64,000 nt of DNA. It comes from Variovorax boronicumulans (GTDB taxonomy: Bacteria; Pseudomonadota; Gammaproteobacteria; Burkholderiales; Burkholderiaceae_C). Below are positions 54,181-62,806 of this stretch, one piece after another. The position numbers and the translations under genes were made by a program. Positions within the stretch are counted from its first letter, which is position 1, and the number at the start of each line of letters is the position of its first letter. Location of the stretch: positions 248,001 to 312,000 of the forward strand of contig NZ_JARXVG010000003.1 in NCBI RefSeq assembly GCF_029892485.1, read 5' to 3'. The notes under the pieces are model-generated. The model searched no databases. It was not told the DNA's origin and worked only from the letters and a program-made list of their open reading frames with translations.

Positions 54181-55302
54181 ATGAAGAAAAAGAGTGTGGT
54201 TCCCGCGCGCACCGTCGCCGCCGCCGTGCTGGCGCTGTGCGCCGCCGCGCTGGCGCCCAAGGCCATGGCCGACGACTTCCTGGATGCCGCGAAGAAGAAG
54301 GTCGAGATCGCCACCATGACCAAGGAAAAATGGGACGGCCCCACCACCGGCCCCAAGGCCGCCGCGGGCAAGACCATCGTCTTCGTCGCGGGCGACATGA
54401 AGAACGGCGGCATCGTCGGCGTCAGCAAGGGCGTGGAGGAAGCGGCGCGCGCCATCGGCTGGACCGTGCGCGTCATCGACGGACAGGGCACGGTCAGCGG
54501 GCGCACCGCGGCGCTCAACCAGGCGCTGGCCGTGAAGCCCGCGGGCATCGTGGTGGGCGGCTTCGACACCACAGAGCAGAAGGCCGCCTTCTCGGGTGCG
54601 GCCAAGTCGGGCATTCCGCTGGTGGGCTGGCATTCGGGCGAGCAGCCCGGCCCGAACGACAAGGCCGGCCTCTACGCCAACGTGACCACCGTGACCGACG
54701 ACGTGGCCGATGTCGCCGCCTCATGGGTGGTGGCCGATTCGGGCGGCAAGGCCGGCGTGGTGATCTTCACCGACTCGCAGTACGCGATTGCGCTCTACAA
54801 GGCGCGCGCGATGGAAGCGGTCATCAAGAAATGCGGCGGCTGCACCGTGCTGAGCTTCGAGGACAGCCCGATCTCCGAAAGCTCGACTCGCATGCCGCAA
54901 CTCACCACCTCGCTGCTGCAGCGCTTCGGCGACAAGTGGACGCATTCACTGGCCATCAATGACCTGTACTTCGACTTCATGGGCCCCTCGCTCACGGCGG
55001 CGGGCAAGAAGGGCGACGGATCGCCCAAGGCGGTGTCGGCCGGCGACGGCTCGGAGGCGGCCTACCAGCGCATCCGCACGCAGCGCTACCAGGCCGGCAC
55101 GGTGCCCGAGCCGCTCAACATGCAGGGCTGGCAGATCGTCGACGAGCTCAACCGCGCCTTCGCCAAGGAGAAGTGGTCGGGCTACGTGCCCAAGGTGCAT
55201 CTGGTGACCGTGGGCAACGTGGGCAAGGACGGCGGGCCGAAGAACGTGTTCGACCCCGACAACGGCTACCGCACGCAGTACAAGACGGTCTGGGGCAAGT
55301 AG
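54181..55302 (+). CDS. Periplasmic sugar-binding protein (CUT2)
   Basis: 373 aa. A signal peptide (AAAVLALCAAALAPKAMA) precedes the mature N-terminus DDFLDAAKK. The periplasmic binding fold (Peripla_BP_4 type) shows KTIVFVAGDMKNGGIVG, AGIVVGGFDTTEQKAA and GIPLVGWHSGEQPGP. It is the substrate receptor for the upstream permease/ATPase and, unusually but commonly in such operons, is encoded last. The ligand is probably the sugar acid or its lactone; this is inference from context. Confidence 0.9.
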   Translation: MKKKSVVPARTVAAAVLALCAAALAPKAMADDFLDAAKKKVEIATMTKEKWDGPTTGPKAAAGKTIVFVAGDMKNGGIVGVSKGVEEAARAIGWTVRVIDGQGTVSGRTAALNQALAVKPAGIVVGGFDTTEQKAAFSGAAKSGIPLVGWHSGEQPGPNDKAGLYANVTTVTDDVADVAASWVVADSGGKAGVVIFTDSQYAIALYKARAMEAVIKKCGGCTVLSFEDSPISESSTRMPQLTTSLLQRFGDKWTHSLAINDLYFDFMGPSLTAAGKKGDGSPKAVSAGDGSEAAYQRIRTQRYQAGTVPEPLNMQGWQIVDELNRAFAKEKWSGYVPKVHLVTVGNVGKDGGPKNVFDPDNGYRTQYKTVWGK

Positions 55303-55324
55303 GGGGCTCGGCCGGGCCGGCGCC

Positions 55325-55726
55325 TCAGAGCCAGTTGCCGCTCTGGGGCATCTGCACCTTCTCGGCCGGATCGCCGCTGGTGACGAACGAGCCGATCACG
55401 ATGCTCAGCAGCGAGATGAAGATGCTCGCGAAGAGCGCGGTCCAGAAGCCCGAGACCCGGAAGCCCTTCACCAGCGCGGCGACCAGCAGGATCATCAACG
55501 CGTTGATGACCAGCAGGAACAGCCCGAAGGTGACCAGCGTCAGCGGCAGCGTGAGCACGATGAGCAGCGGCTTCACCACCGCATTGGCCAGACCGAGCAG
55601 CAGTGCCGACACCACCAGCGCCCCGGTGCCGTCGAACTTGAGTCCGCGAAACAGATGGCTGGCGACCCAGAGCGAGACACCGGTGATGGCCCAGTGGACG
55701 AGGAAGGGGGTGAGGTTGCTCAGCAT
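55325..55726 (-). CDS. Holin-like four-helix membrane protein (phage holin superfamily IV)
   Basis: 133 aa with four hydrophobic helices. Motifs match the widespread bacterial family named after phage holins: VKPLLIVLTLPLTLVTFGLF and NALMILLVAALVKGF. No phage genes are nearby; this is a common chromosomal membrane protein of unknown role. It is convergent with the binding-protein gene. Confidence 0.85.
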   Translation of the reverse strand: MLSNLTPFLVHWAITGVSLWVASHLFRGLKFDGTGALVVSALLLGLANAVVKPLLIVLTLPLTLVTFGLFLLVINALMILLVAALVKGFRVSGFWTALFASIFISLLSIVIGSFVTSGDPAEKVQMPQSGNWL

Positions 55727-55905
55727 GCGGGCGGGTTCCTTCTTGTTCGGCGAATCTGCGGATGTCTGCAGATTATGGCGGCCGGTCTCCTGACGTTACC
55801 GTTGGGAAACAATCACTGGCAGCCCGTTAATATCGCCATCTCTCGGTGCCCCTCCTGCAGGGGGCCCATCTTCCATTGCGGATAAGAACAAGGGGCCTGT
55901 GCCAT

Positions 55906-57321
55906 ATGGCCAATCCGTCGATCGCGAGCTTGACACCGGCGCCGGCTTCGGCCGACGAGGCCGAATCGTGGGTGCGCGGCGAACTCATCCGCAGCCTGAT
56001 GCGCTCTGCGCGCGGCTCCTACTTCGTTTCCGCGGCGCTCATGCCGGCCATGGTCGGGCTCAACTGGGCCTATGTGCCCCGCTGGGAGCTGTTCACCTGG
56101 CTGCTGGCCGGCTTGATCGCCACCGCCTGCCGCGCCTGGGGCGCGCGCGTCTATGCGGTGCGCTATGCCGGCCGCAGCTCCGCGGCGCAGCAGCAGTTCG
56201 TCGAGCGCTACGGCTTCGTCTGGAGCACCAGCGCGGTGGTGTGGGGGCTGTCGATCCTGCTGTTCTTCGAGCGCACGCCGCAGGTGAACCAGTTCATGAG
56301 CTGGCTGATCGTGGCCGGGGTGGCCACCTCGCCGCTCAACGGACTCGCGCTGCATCCGCCGCTGCTCAAGCGCTACGTCAACACGCTGTTCGGCGCGATC
56401 CTGGCGGCGGTGCTGGTCCGGCTCATCACCATCAACCTGCACCAGCCGCATTTCCAGTACGGCTACCTGATGCCGATCCTGCCGACCCTGCACTGGTTTC
56501 TGCTGCTGCGGGCGGGGCGCCACATCCACGAGACGGCGCGCAACAGCCTGGAGCTCCTGTTCCACAACCACATCCTGATCAAGTCGCTCACGCAGCAGCG
56601 GCAGGCGGCGGTCTCGGCGGTGGCGATGAAGAACCGCTTCCTGGCCAGCGCCGCGCACGACATGCGCCAGCCGGTGCTGGCGCTTTCGCTGTACGCCGAC
56701 TGGCTGCGCAACGAGCCCGAGCTGGTGCTCGAACTCGCACCGAAGATCGTGCGCGCCACGCATGCGGTGAATGCGCTGTTCGATTCGATGTTCGACCTCG
56801 CGCGCATCGACTCGGGCCAGGTGCGGCTGCACATCGAGCGCGTCGACGTCTCCGAGCTGCTGCACGACCTGGAGCTGCAATACCGCCCGGTGGCCGAGAG
56901 CCGCGGCCTGGACTTCCGCGTGCATGTGACCGAGGGCTCCTTTCTCACCGATCCGATCCGCGTGCGCCGCATGATCGGCAACCTGCTGGCCAACGCGATC
57001 AAGTACACGACCGAGGGCGGTGTGCTGCTCGCCGCGCGGCAGACGCGCGACGGCATGCGCGTGGAGGTGTGGGACACCGGCATCGGCATCGCGCCCGAGC
57101 ATCTGCGCGACGTGTTCCTGGAGTTCTACAAGGTGGCCGACCATGCCGGCACGTCCGACGGCTTCGGCCTCGGCCTGGCCATCGTGGCGCGGCTCTCGCA
57201 CGTGCTGGGACACCCGGTCAGCGTGCGCTCGCGGCTGGGCAGCGGCAGCGTGTTCCGCGTGGCGCTGCACGACGCCGACGAGGCGGTGGCGCAGGCGCGT
57301 GTGAGCGCCTCCGGCGGCTGA
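55906..57321 (+). CDS. Membrane sensor histidine kinase
   Basis: 471 aa from ATG 55906 (MANPSIASLT). Six or so membrane helices (residues ~40-205) have no obvious periplasmic sensor domain. The dimerisation helix has phospho-acceptor His251 in ASAAHDMRQPVLAL. The ATPase domain shows NLLANAIKYT (N box), VEVWDTGIGIAPE (G1) and DGFGLGLAIVARL (G2). The partner is probably the convergent LuxR-type regulator downstream. Start at 55846 is possible but its 20 extra residues look non-native. Confidence 0.9.
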   Translation: MANPSIASLTPAPASADEAESWVRGELIRSLMRSARGSYFVSAALMPAMVGLNWAYVPRWELFTWLLAGLIATACRAWGARVYAVRYAGRSSAAQQQFVERYGFVWSTSAVVWGLSILLFFERTPQVNQFMSWLIVAGVATSPLNGLALHPPLLKRYVNTLFGAILAAVLVRLITINLHQPHFQYGYLMPILPTLHWFLLLRAGRHIHETARNSLELLFHNHILIKSLTQQRQAAVSAVAMKNRFLASAAHDMRQPVLALSLYADWLRNEPELVLELAPKIVRATHAVNALFDSMFDLARIDSGQVRLHIERVDVSELLHDLELQYRPVAESRGLDFRVHVTEGSFLTDPIRVRRMIGNLLANAIKYTTEGGVLLAARQTRDGMRVEVWDTGIGIAPEHLRDVFLEFYKVADHAGTSDGFGLGLAIVARLSHVLGHPVSVRSRLGSGSVFRVALHDADEAVAQARVSASGG

Positions 57322-57348
57322 GCGCCGAGCAACGGCGCAGGTGACACT

Positions 57349-57374
57349 AAAAAGCCGCGCACCGGGCGCGGCTT
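57349..57374 (-). terminator. Intrinsic terminator (minus strand)
   Basis: AAGCCGCGC, loop ACCGG, GCGCGGCTT: a perfect 9-bp stem. Read on the minus strand it is followed by TTTTTAG, so it ends transcription of the response-regulator gene; it may also stop the kinase gene. Confidence 0.7.
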
Positions 57375-57430
57375 ACAAGAGACGAGCCTCTTTCCAGAAA
57401 CACCGCGGAACCGGCTCTGCCGGGCCGCTG

Positions 57431-57487
57431 GTGTTGCCCCCTGCAAGGGGGGTGGAGAAGCGACCCGAAGTGCGCGAAGCCTGGGGG
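57431..57487. repeat. Intergenic repeat-like sequence with internal hairpin
   Basis: Starts GTGTTGCCCCCTGCAAGGGG and ends with AGTGCGCGAAGCCTGGGGG. GCCCCC/GGGGGG form a hairpin around CTGCAA-type bases. From memory, near-identical sequence is common between genes in Variovorax and Acidovorax; this was not checked. No second copy is seen in the window. Confidence 0.5.
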
Positions 57488-58084
57488 TTAGCCGGATAAC
57501 AAGCCGTTGGTGCGCGCGTAGTGCAGCGCTTGCGTGCGGCTCTTCACACCGAGGCGGCGGAACAGGCGCCACAGGTGAACCTTCACCGTGTGCTCGCTGA
57601 TCTCCAGGTCAGTCGCAATGTCGCGATTGCTCATGCCCTTGTCGAGCATGGCGATCAGCTGCGTCTGGCGCTTGGAGAGCTTGCTGCTCGCGAGCGGCGG
57701 CTCGTCGGCTTCTTCCGAACCCGCCATCAGCAGTCCGCGCAAGGCGGCTGCCAATTCATTGGAACTGGCCGACTTCTCGATGTAGGTGTCGGCGCCTGCC
57801 TCGATGCAGGCGTCTTCCATGTCCGCGGCCGGCGCCGCCGAATACACGGCGATCGGCACGTTGGGATAGACCTGCTTGACCGCGATCACGCCCGAGACGC
57901 CATTCGTGTCCGGAAGCTTCAGGTCCAGGCAGAACAGGGTGGGTGCGCCACGCTGCTGCACCGAGCTTGCGAGCTTGTCGAGCCGCTCGAGCTCGACGAT
58001 GTTCTCGGCGGGTCGCAGGCGTCGCAGCACCATCACGATCGCGTCGCGCATCAGGGGGTGGTCGTCGATGACATAAATGCTCAT
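57488..58084 (-). CDS. LuxR/NarL-type response regulator
   Basis: 198 aa from ATG 58084 (MSIYVIDDHP). Receiver domain: acidic Asp7/Asp8, phospho-acceptor Asp54 (LFCLDLKLPD), and Lys in YIEKSASS. The C-terminal LuxR HTH reads SKRQTQLIAMLDKGMSNRDIATDLEISEHTVKVH in two halves. It probably takes phosphate from the convergent sensor kinase. Targets are unknown. Confidence 0.92.
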   Translation of the reverse strand: MSIYVIDDHPLMRDAIVMVLRRLRPAENIVELERLDKLASSVQQRGAPTLFCLDLKLPDTNGVSGVIAVKQVYPNVPIAVYSAAPAADMEDACIEAGADTYIEKSASSNELAAALRGLLMAGSEEADEPPLASSKLSKRQTQLIAMLDKGMSNRDIATDLEISEHTVKVHLWRLFRRLGVKSRTQALHYARTNGLLSG

Positions 58085-58160
58085 GTTTTCTTCCTTTGTG
58101 ATCGCACCGTCTTCTCTCGTCTCGCTCACCGGCAGGTAAGCCCGGTGGGCCCTTGCCGGT

Positions 58161-59492
58161 TCAACTTCCGTCGGTTGTGGTCGTCGCTTCCGCCAATGCC
58201 TGCAGCGCCTCGGTCACGGCGCGTGATTGTTCTGTGTCGATGGGCTCGAACTGCGCGGCCAGCGTGGCCAGTGCCGCACCGCGCTCGGCCTGCAGGAGCG
58301 CGATGGTACGGCCGGCTTCCTGCGGCGATGCAAATCCACGGCTCTGCAACAGGGTTTCGCCGCGCGCATCGAGCAGCTTGAAATAGAAGAGCCCGTCGCC
58401 GCGTTCGCGGTACTGCTTGAAGCTGGGCTTCGCGACCTTGGCCGCCTTGGCATCGCCCTTGTCGCGGCCCGCCGCGAGGTTGCGCAGGCCCACCGCATGG
58501 CGCAGGCGAGTCATGAAGGGCCGCGACAACGCGCTGGCCTTTTCCGCGCCGATGAGCAGGATGCGCTCGATCTCGGCCGGGTCGCTCATCAGCGCCTCGT
58601 AGCGCTTTCGCAGCGGTCCCACTTCGGCTTCGATGCGCTCGAACAGCAATTGCTTGGCGTCGCCCCAACCGATGCCGTCGGCGTAGGCCTTGCGGAGCAT
58701 CTCGGTCTCGTCGGCATCGGCAAAGGCCTGGTAGATCTGGAAGAGCGCGGAGCCCTCGGTCTCCTTGGGCTCGCCGGGCGCGCGCGAGTCGGTCACGATG
58801 CTGGCGATCTGCTTTTGCTGGTACGCGCGCGGCGCGAACAGCGGGATCGTGTTGCCGTAACTCTTGCTCATCTTGCGGCCATCGAGGCCGGGCAGGGTGG
58901 CGACGGCGTCGTCGATCTCGGCCTCGGGCAGCGTGAAGTGCTCGCCGTACTGGTGGTTGAAGCGCTGCGCCATGTCGCGCGCCATCTCGATGTGCTGCAC
59001 CTGGTCGCGGCCCACGGGCACCTTGTGGGCGTTGAACATCAGGATGTCCGCGCCCATCAGCACCGGGTACATGAAGAGGCCGGCGGACACGTCGGCGTCG
59101 GGGTCCTCGCCCTTGGCGATGTTCTTGTCGAGCTGGGCCTTGTAGGCATGCGCACGATTGAGCACGCCCTTGCCGGTGACGCAGGTGAGGAACCAGGTCA
59201 GCTCGGGAATCGCGGCGATGTCCGACTGGCGGTAGAAGGTGACGCGTTCGGGGTCGAGCCCGCAGGCCAGCCAGCTCGCGGCGATCTCGAGCGTGGAACG
59301 CTGGATCTTCGCGGGCTCCTGCACCTTGATGAGCGCGTGGTAGTCGGCCAGGAAGAAGAAGCTCTCGACACCGGGCGCGACGCTCTGCCGCACCGAGTGG
59401 CGGATCGAGCCGACGTAGTTGCCGAGGTGGGGCGTGCCCGACGGGGTAATCCCGGTCAGGACGCGCAGGGGAGAGGGAGAAGACGAGGCCAT
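58161..59492 (-). CDS. trpS: Tryptophanyl-tRNA synthetase with C-terminal extension
   Basis: 443 aa, against about 334 in E. coli. Class I motifs: HIGH-like TPSGTPHLGN near the N-terminus and KMSKSYGN. The bacterial core ends near residue 345. The remaining ~100 residues contain YRERGDGLFYFKLLDARGE (from about residue 360) and SRGFASPQEAGRTIALL, which resembles a YegP/DUF1508-type small domain. The function of this tail is unknown. Last gene of a five-gene minus-strand run. Confidence 0.95.
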   Translation of the reverse strand: MASSSPSPLRVLTGITPSGTPHLGNYVGSIRHSVRQSVAPGVESFFFLADYHALIKVQEPAKIQRSTLEIAASWLACGLDPERVTFYRQSDIAAIPELTWFLTCVTGKGVLNRAHAYKAQLDKNIAKGEDPDADVSAGLFMYPVLMGADILMFNAHKVPVGRDQVQHIEMARDMAQRFNHQYGEHFTLPEAEIDDAVATLPGLDGRKMSKSYGNTIPLFAPRAYQQKQIASIVTDSRAPGEPKETEGSALFQIYQAFADADETEMLRKAYADGIGWGDAKQLLFERIEAEVGPLRKRYEALMSDPAEIERILLIGAEKASALSRPFMTRLRHAVGLRNLAAGRDKGDAKAAKVAKPSFKQYRERGDGLFYFKLLDARGETLLQSRGFASPQEAGRTIALLQAERGAALATLAAQFEPIDTEQSRAVTEALQALAEATTTTDGS

Positions 59493-59504
59493 GGAGCGAC
59501 AGAC

Positions 59505-60179
59505 TTAGAGCAGCAATGCCTTGAGCGGCGTGATGATGAGGTTGATGACGAAGTAGCCGACGTCCATCAGTGGGCGCAGCCAGTAGGTGCTGACGACGCC
59601 CGCAATGACCAGGCCCATCACGATGAAGAAGCCATAGGGCTCGATGCGCGCGAGGAAATTCTGCGCCGGCCCGTTGGGAAGCAGCCCGGCCAGCACACGG
59701 CCGCCATCGAGCGGCGGCAACGGAAACAGGTTGAAGGCCCACATCACGAGGTTGACCAGGATGCCGCCGCGCGCCATCTGGATGAAAAAGTTTTCATTAT
59801 CGAAACCGGTCGCAGCCAGCACCACGAACAGCAATGCCCAGAGGATGGCCTGGATGAAGTTCGAGGCCGGCCCCGCGAGTGCCACCCAGATCATGTCGCG
59901 CTTGGGATGACGCAGCCGCCCGAAGTTGACCGGCACCGGCTTGGCATAGCCGAACAGGAAGGCGCCCGAGGTCGCGAAGTACAGCATCAACGGCATCAGG
60001 ATGGTCCCGATGGGGTCGATGTGTTTCATGGGGTTGAGGGTTACACGTCCCATCGCCGCTGCCGTGTTGTCGCCGAAGTAGCGCGCCACATAGCCGTGGG
60101 CCGCCTCGTGCACGGTGATCGCAAAGATCACGGGCAATGCGTAGATGAGTACCTTCTGTATGAGATTGGAAATATCCAC
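59505..60179 (-). CDS. Site-2 protease family M50 membrane peptidase
   Basis: 224 aa with about five or six membrane helices. The zinc motif HExxH is His24-Glu25-x-x-His28 (HEAAH), and the third ligand region is FNLFPLPPLDGGRVL. NPMKHIDPIGTILMP is typical of the short FwdE/YwhC-like group. It lies 12 bp before trpS. The substrate is unknown. Confidence 0.9.
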   Translation of the reverse strand: MDISNLIQKVLIYALPVIFAITVHEAAHGYVARYFGDNTAAAMGRVTLNPMKHIDPIGTILMPLMLYFATSGAFLFGYAKPVPVNFGRLRHPKRDMIWVALAGPASNFIQAILWALLFVVLAATGFDNENFFIQMARGGILVNLVMWAFNLFPLPPLDGGRVLAGLLPNGPAQNFLARIEPYGFFIVMGLVIAGVVSTYWLRPLMDVGYFVINLIITPLKALLL

Positions 60180-60226
60180 TGGGCGATTGTGTCAGACAGG
60201 CATTGGTTATCAGGTCGAACTTCTTT

Positions 60227-60862
60227 CTACAGCCCGAGCACGGCGAGCGCCCCGCGCCCCTGCCGCACCACGACCGGATCGTCGCCCTCACCCATGGGCG
60301 TGAGATCGACCACCGTGGTCGGCTGCGAAGGACATGCGCCGGCATCGATGACCGCGCCGATCTGCTTTTCGAAGCGTTCGCGGATCGTTTGTGCGTCGTT
60401 CAGTGCTTCGGTCTCGCCGGGCGCGATCAGCGTGGTGGCCAGCAGCGGCGCGCCGTGCAGTGCGAGCAGCTCCAGCAGCACCTTGTGGTCGGGCACGCGC
60501 AGGCCGATGGTCTTGCGCTGCGGATGGCTCACGCGGCGCGGCACTTCCTTGGTGGCTTCGAGCAGGAAGGTGTAGGGGCCCGGCGTGGCAGCCTTCAGCA
60601 GGCGGTACTGCTTGTTGTCGACGCGCGCGTAGTTGGCCAGTTCGCTCAGGTCGCGGCACAGCAGCGTGAGGTGATGCTTCTCGTCGACCTGGCGGATGCG
60701 GCGCAACTGGTCGACCGCGTCCTTGTCGTCGAGGTGGCAGGCCAGCGCGTAGCTGGAATCGGTGGGCACCGCGACGATCTCGCCGCGCGCGAGCAGCGTC
60801 GCGGCCTGCTTGAGCAGCCGCTGCTGCGGGTTCTCGGGATGGACTTCGAAGTACTGGGCCAT
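60227..60862 (-). CDS. yciO: YciO/Sua5/YrdC-family RNA-binding protein
   Basis: 211 aa. The YrdC fold is shown by EIVAVPTDSSYALACHL, KHHLTLLCRDLSELANYARV, TPGPYTFLL and KTIGLRVPDH. The N-terminal form (AQYFEVHPENPQQRLL) is that of YciO, a paralogue of the threonylcarbamoyl-AMP synthase TsaC with no agreed role. A true TsaC may be encoded elsewhere. It lies 15 bp after the DMT transporter gene. Confidence 0.9.
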   Translation of the reverse strand: MAQYFEVHPENPQQRLLKQAATLLARGEIVAVPTDSSYALACHLDDKDAVDQLRRIRQVDEKHHLTLLCRDLSELANYARVDNKQYRLLKAATPGPYTFLLEATKEVPRRVSHPQRKTIGLRVPDHKVLLELLALHGAPLLATTLIAPGETEALNDAQTIRERFEKQIGAVIDAGACPSQPTTVVDLTPMGEGDDPVVVRQGRGALAVLGL

Positions 60863-60877
60863 GGAACTATCTCCTGA

Positions 60878-61855
60878 TCAGGATTCCGCCGGTTCGATGG
60901 GCACGCGGCGCTCTCGCACCGTGAGCCACGCACCGGCGGCGCCGCAGACCGCGATCATCGAGATGCCGATGAGCGAATACCGGTCGGGCACTTGCGAAAA
61001 AACAAGCCAGCCGCCCAGCATGGCAAAGGCGATCTGTGCATAGAGGTACGGCGTGAGGGTGGAGGCCGGTGCGCGCTGGTAGGCAAGGATCAATATGAAA
61101 TGACCCACCGTGCCCATGAACCCCATGAGGCACAGCAGCGCCCACCATTCCCACGAGGGCAGGGTGGTCCACACGAAGGGCAGCGCCAGCGAGGCGATGA
61201 GCGTGCCGACCCAGCCGGTATAGAAATGCATCGTGAGCGGGTTCTCGGTCTGCGCGAGCTTGCTGGTGAGCACCTGGAACCAGGCGTTGGTCAGCACCAG
61301 CCCGATCGGCAGAAGAACGGCCCAACTGAACGCGTCGCTGCCCGGCCGCAGGATCACCAGCGTGCCGATGAAGCCGCCCGCCACCAGCGCCCAGCGCAGC
61401 GGCGAGACGTACTCCTTGAGCGTGGTCGCCGCGAGCAGCGTGATCACCAGCGGCGCGATCAGCACGATGGAGGTGAACTCTGCGAGCGGCATGTAGCGCA
61501 GGCTCAGGAACGCCAGCGTGCTCGACACCAGCAGCAGCGCGCCGCGCAGCAGCTGGTAGCGCGGATGGCGCGTGCGCAGCAGCGACGTTCCGTGCAGCGG
61601 CAACAGCACGGCCGTGGTGGCCACGGCCTGGAAGGCGTAGCGGAACCACACGCCCATCAGGATGGGCACGCCGGCCGTCGACATCTTGGTGGCCGTGTCG
61701 AGCGTGGCGAAGCAGGCCACGGCCACGATCACCAAGCCGATGCCCGCGAGGATGCGTTCGGATTCCTTGCTGCGGCTGGCTTGCTGCGCGGCGCGCGCAT
61801 TCGCCAGCGCAGCGCCGGCCGCGCTGTCGATGCCGGGCCCGGGGCTCTGGCTCAC
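60878..61855 (-). CDS. EamA/DMT-family transporter
   Basis: 325 aa. GTG 61855 overlaps the stop of the upstream PHP gene (GTGA); an open frame further upstream is antisense noise. About ten membrane helices in two EamA repeats (ILAGIGLVIVAVACFATLD; FSWAVLLPIGLVLTNAWFQ). It is a drug/metabolite exporter of unknown substrate. The N-terminal ~30 residues are Ala/Ser-rich and soluble. Confidence 0.87.
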   Translation of the reverse strand: MSQSPGPGIDSAAGAALANARAAQQASRSKESERILAGIGLVIVAVACFATLDTATKMSTAGVPILMGVWFRYAFQAVATTAVLLPLHGTSLLRTRHPRYQLLRGALLLVSSTLAFLSLRYMPLAEFTSIVLIAPLVITLLAATTLKEYVSPLRWALVAGGFIGTLVILRPGSDAFSWAVLLPIGLVLTNAWFQVLTSKLAQTENPLTMHFYTGWVGTLIASLALPFVWTTLPSWEWWALLCLMGFMGTVGHFILILAYQRAPASTLTPYLYAQIAFAMLGGWLVFSQVPDRYSLIGISMIAVCGAAGAWLTVRERRVPIEPAES

Positions 61856-62709
61856 TGCTGGATGCGATGGCCGAGCAGTTCCCACACCGGCGTGAGGGCG
61901 CCAGGCAACGGTGGCAGCTTGCCGAGATCGCAATGGCTCTCGTCGGGGCTGTGGAAATCGCTGCCGCGGGATGCGGCGAAATCGAACTCGAGCGCCTTGT
62001 CGGCGTACTCGACATATTCGGCCGGCGTGTGGCTGCCGGTGACGACCTCGATCGCCCGGCCGCCATGCGCCTTGAACTCGAGGAACAGCGCGTACTCCTC
62101 GTTGGCCGTGAACTTGTAGCGGCCCGGGTGCGCGATCACGGCCATGCCCTTGGCGGCGGTGATCCAGTGCACCGCGTCCTTGAGCGAGGCCCAGCGGTGC
62201 GGCACGTAGCCGGGCTTGCCTTCGGTGAGGTACTTGCGGAACACCTCGGAGGTGTCGCGGCAGTGGCCCTGCTCGACCAGGAAGCGTGCGAAGTGCGTGC
62301 GCGAAATGAGCTCGGGATTGCCGACGAACCTGAGCGCGCCTTCGTAGGCACCCTGGATGCCGACCTTGGCCAGCCCCTCGGACATTTCCTGCGCGCGCTT
62401 GCCGCGACCGCCGCGCGTGTCGTAGAGGCCTTGCGTCATCGCGGCGTCGTCGGGGTCGAAGCCCAGGCCGACGATGTGCACGGTTTCGTTCGCGAAGGTC
62501 ACCGAGATCTCGGTGCCGGTGAGGTAGCGCAGGCCGTTGGCGCGGGCTGCTGCGGCGGCGCGGTGCTGACCGCCGACCTCATCGTGGTCGGTGAGGGCCC
62601 AGAGCTCGACCCCGTTGGCGGCTGCGCGTGCAGCCAGTTCTTCGGGCGTCAATGTGCCGTCGGAGACCACGGAGTGGCAGTGAAGATCGGCATTGAGAAT
62701 GGAGGACAC
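61852..62709 (-). CDS. PHP-domain phosphoesterase, YciV/RNase AM-like
   Basis: 285 aa, GTG start at 62709. PHP metal ligands are visible in order: ADLHCHSVVSDG, ALTDHDEVGG, GTEISV, ISRTHFARFL, VIAHPGRYKF and SRGSDFHSPDE. Family members hydrolyse 3',5'-nucleoside bisphosphates and trim RNA 5' ends (YciV/Rnm). It heads the run with yciO and trpS; yciV and yciO are also neighbours in E. coli. Confidence 0.9.
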   Translation of the reverse strand: MSSILNADLHCHSVVSDGTLTPEELAARAAANGVELWALTDHDEVGGQHRAAAAARANGLRYLTGTEISVTFANETVHIVGLGFDPDDAAMTQGLYDTRGGRGKRAQEMSEGLAKVGIQGAYEGALRFVGNPELISRTHFARFLVEQGHCRDTSEVFRKYLTEGKPGYVPHRWASLKDAVHWITAAKGMAVIAHPGRYKFTANEEYALFLEFKAHGGRAIEVVTGSHTPAEYVEYADKALEFDFAASRGSDFHSPDESHCDLGKLPPLPGALTPVWELLGHRIQQ

Positions 62710-62806
62710 CCCGCCATTCTAGGGGGTGTGGAACGCCGATGCGGGCGCATGGATGCTGCGCGAGATGCTACTAAATAAATAGCATTACTGCGCCGCTGCA
62801 TGCGGC

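Noticed and set aside
55325..55726. Possible prophage remnant suggested by the holin-like protein
   Set aside because: No integrase, lysis, capsid or attachment-site features nearby; this family is common on chromosomes.
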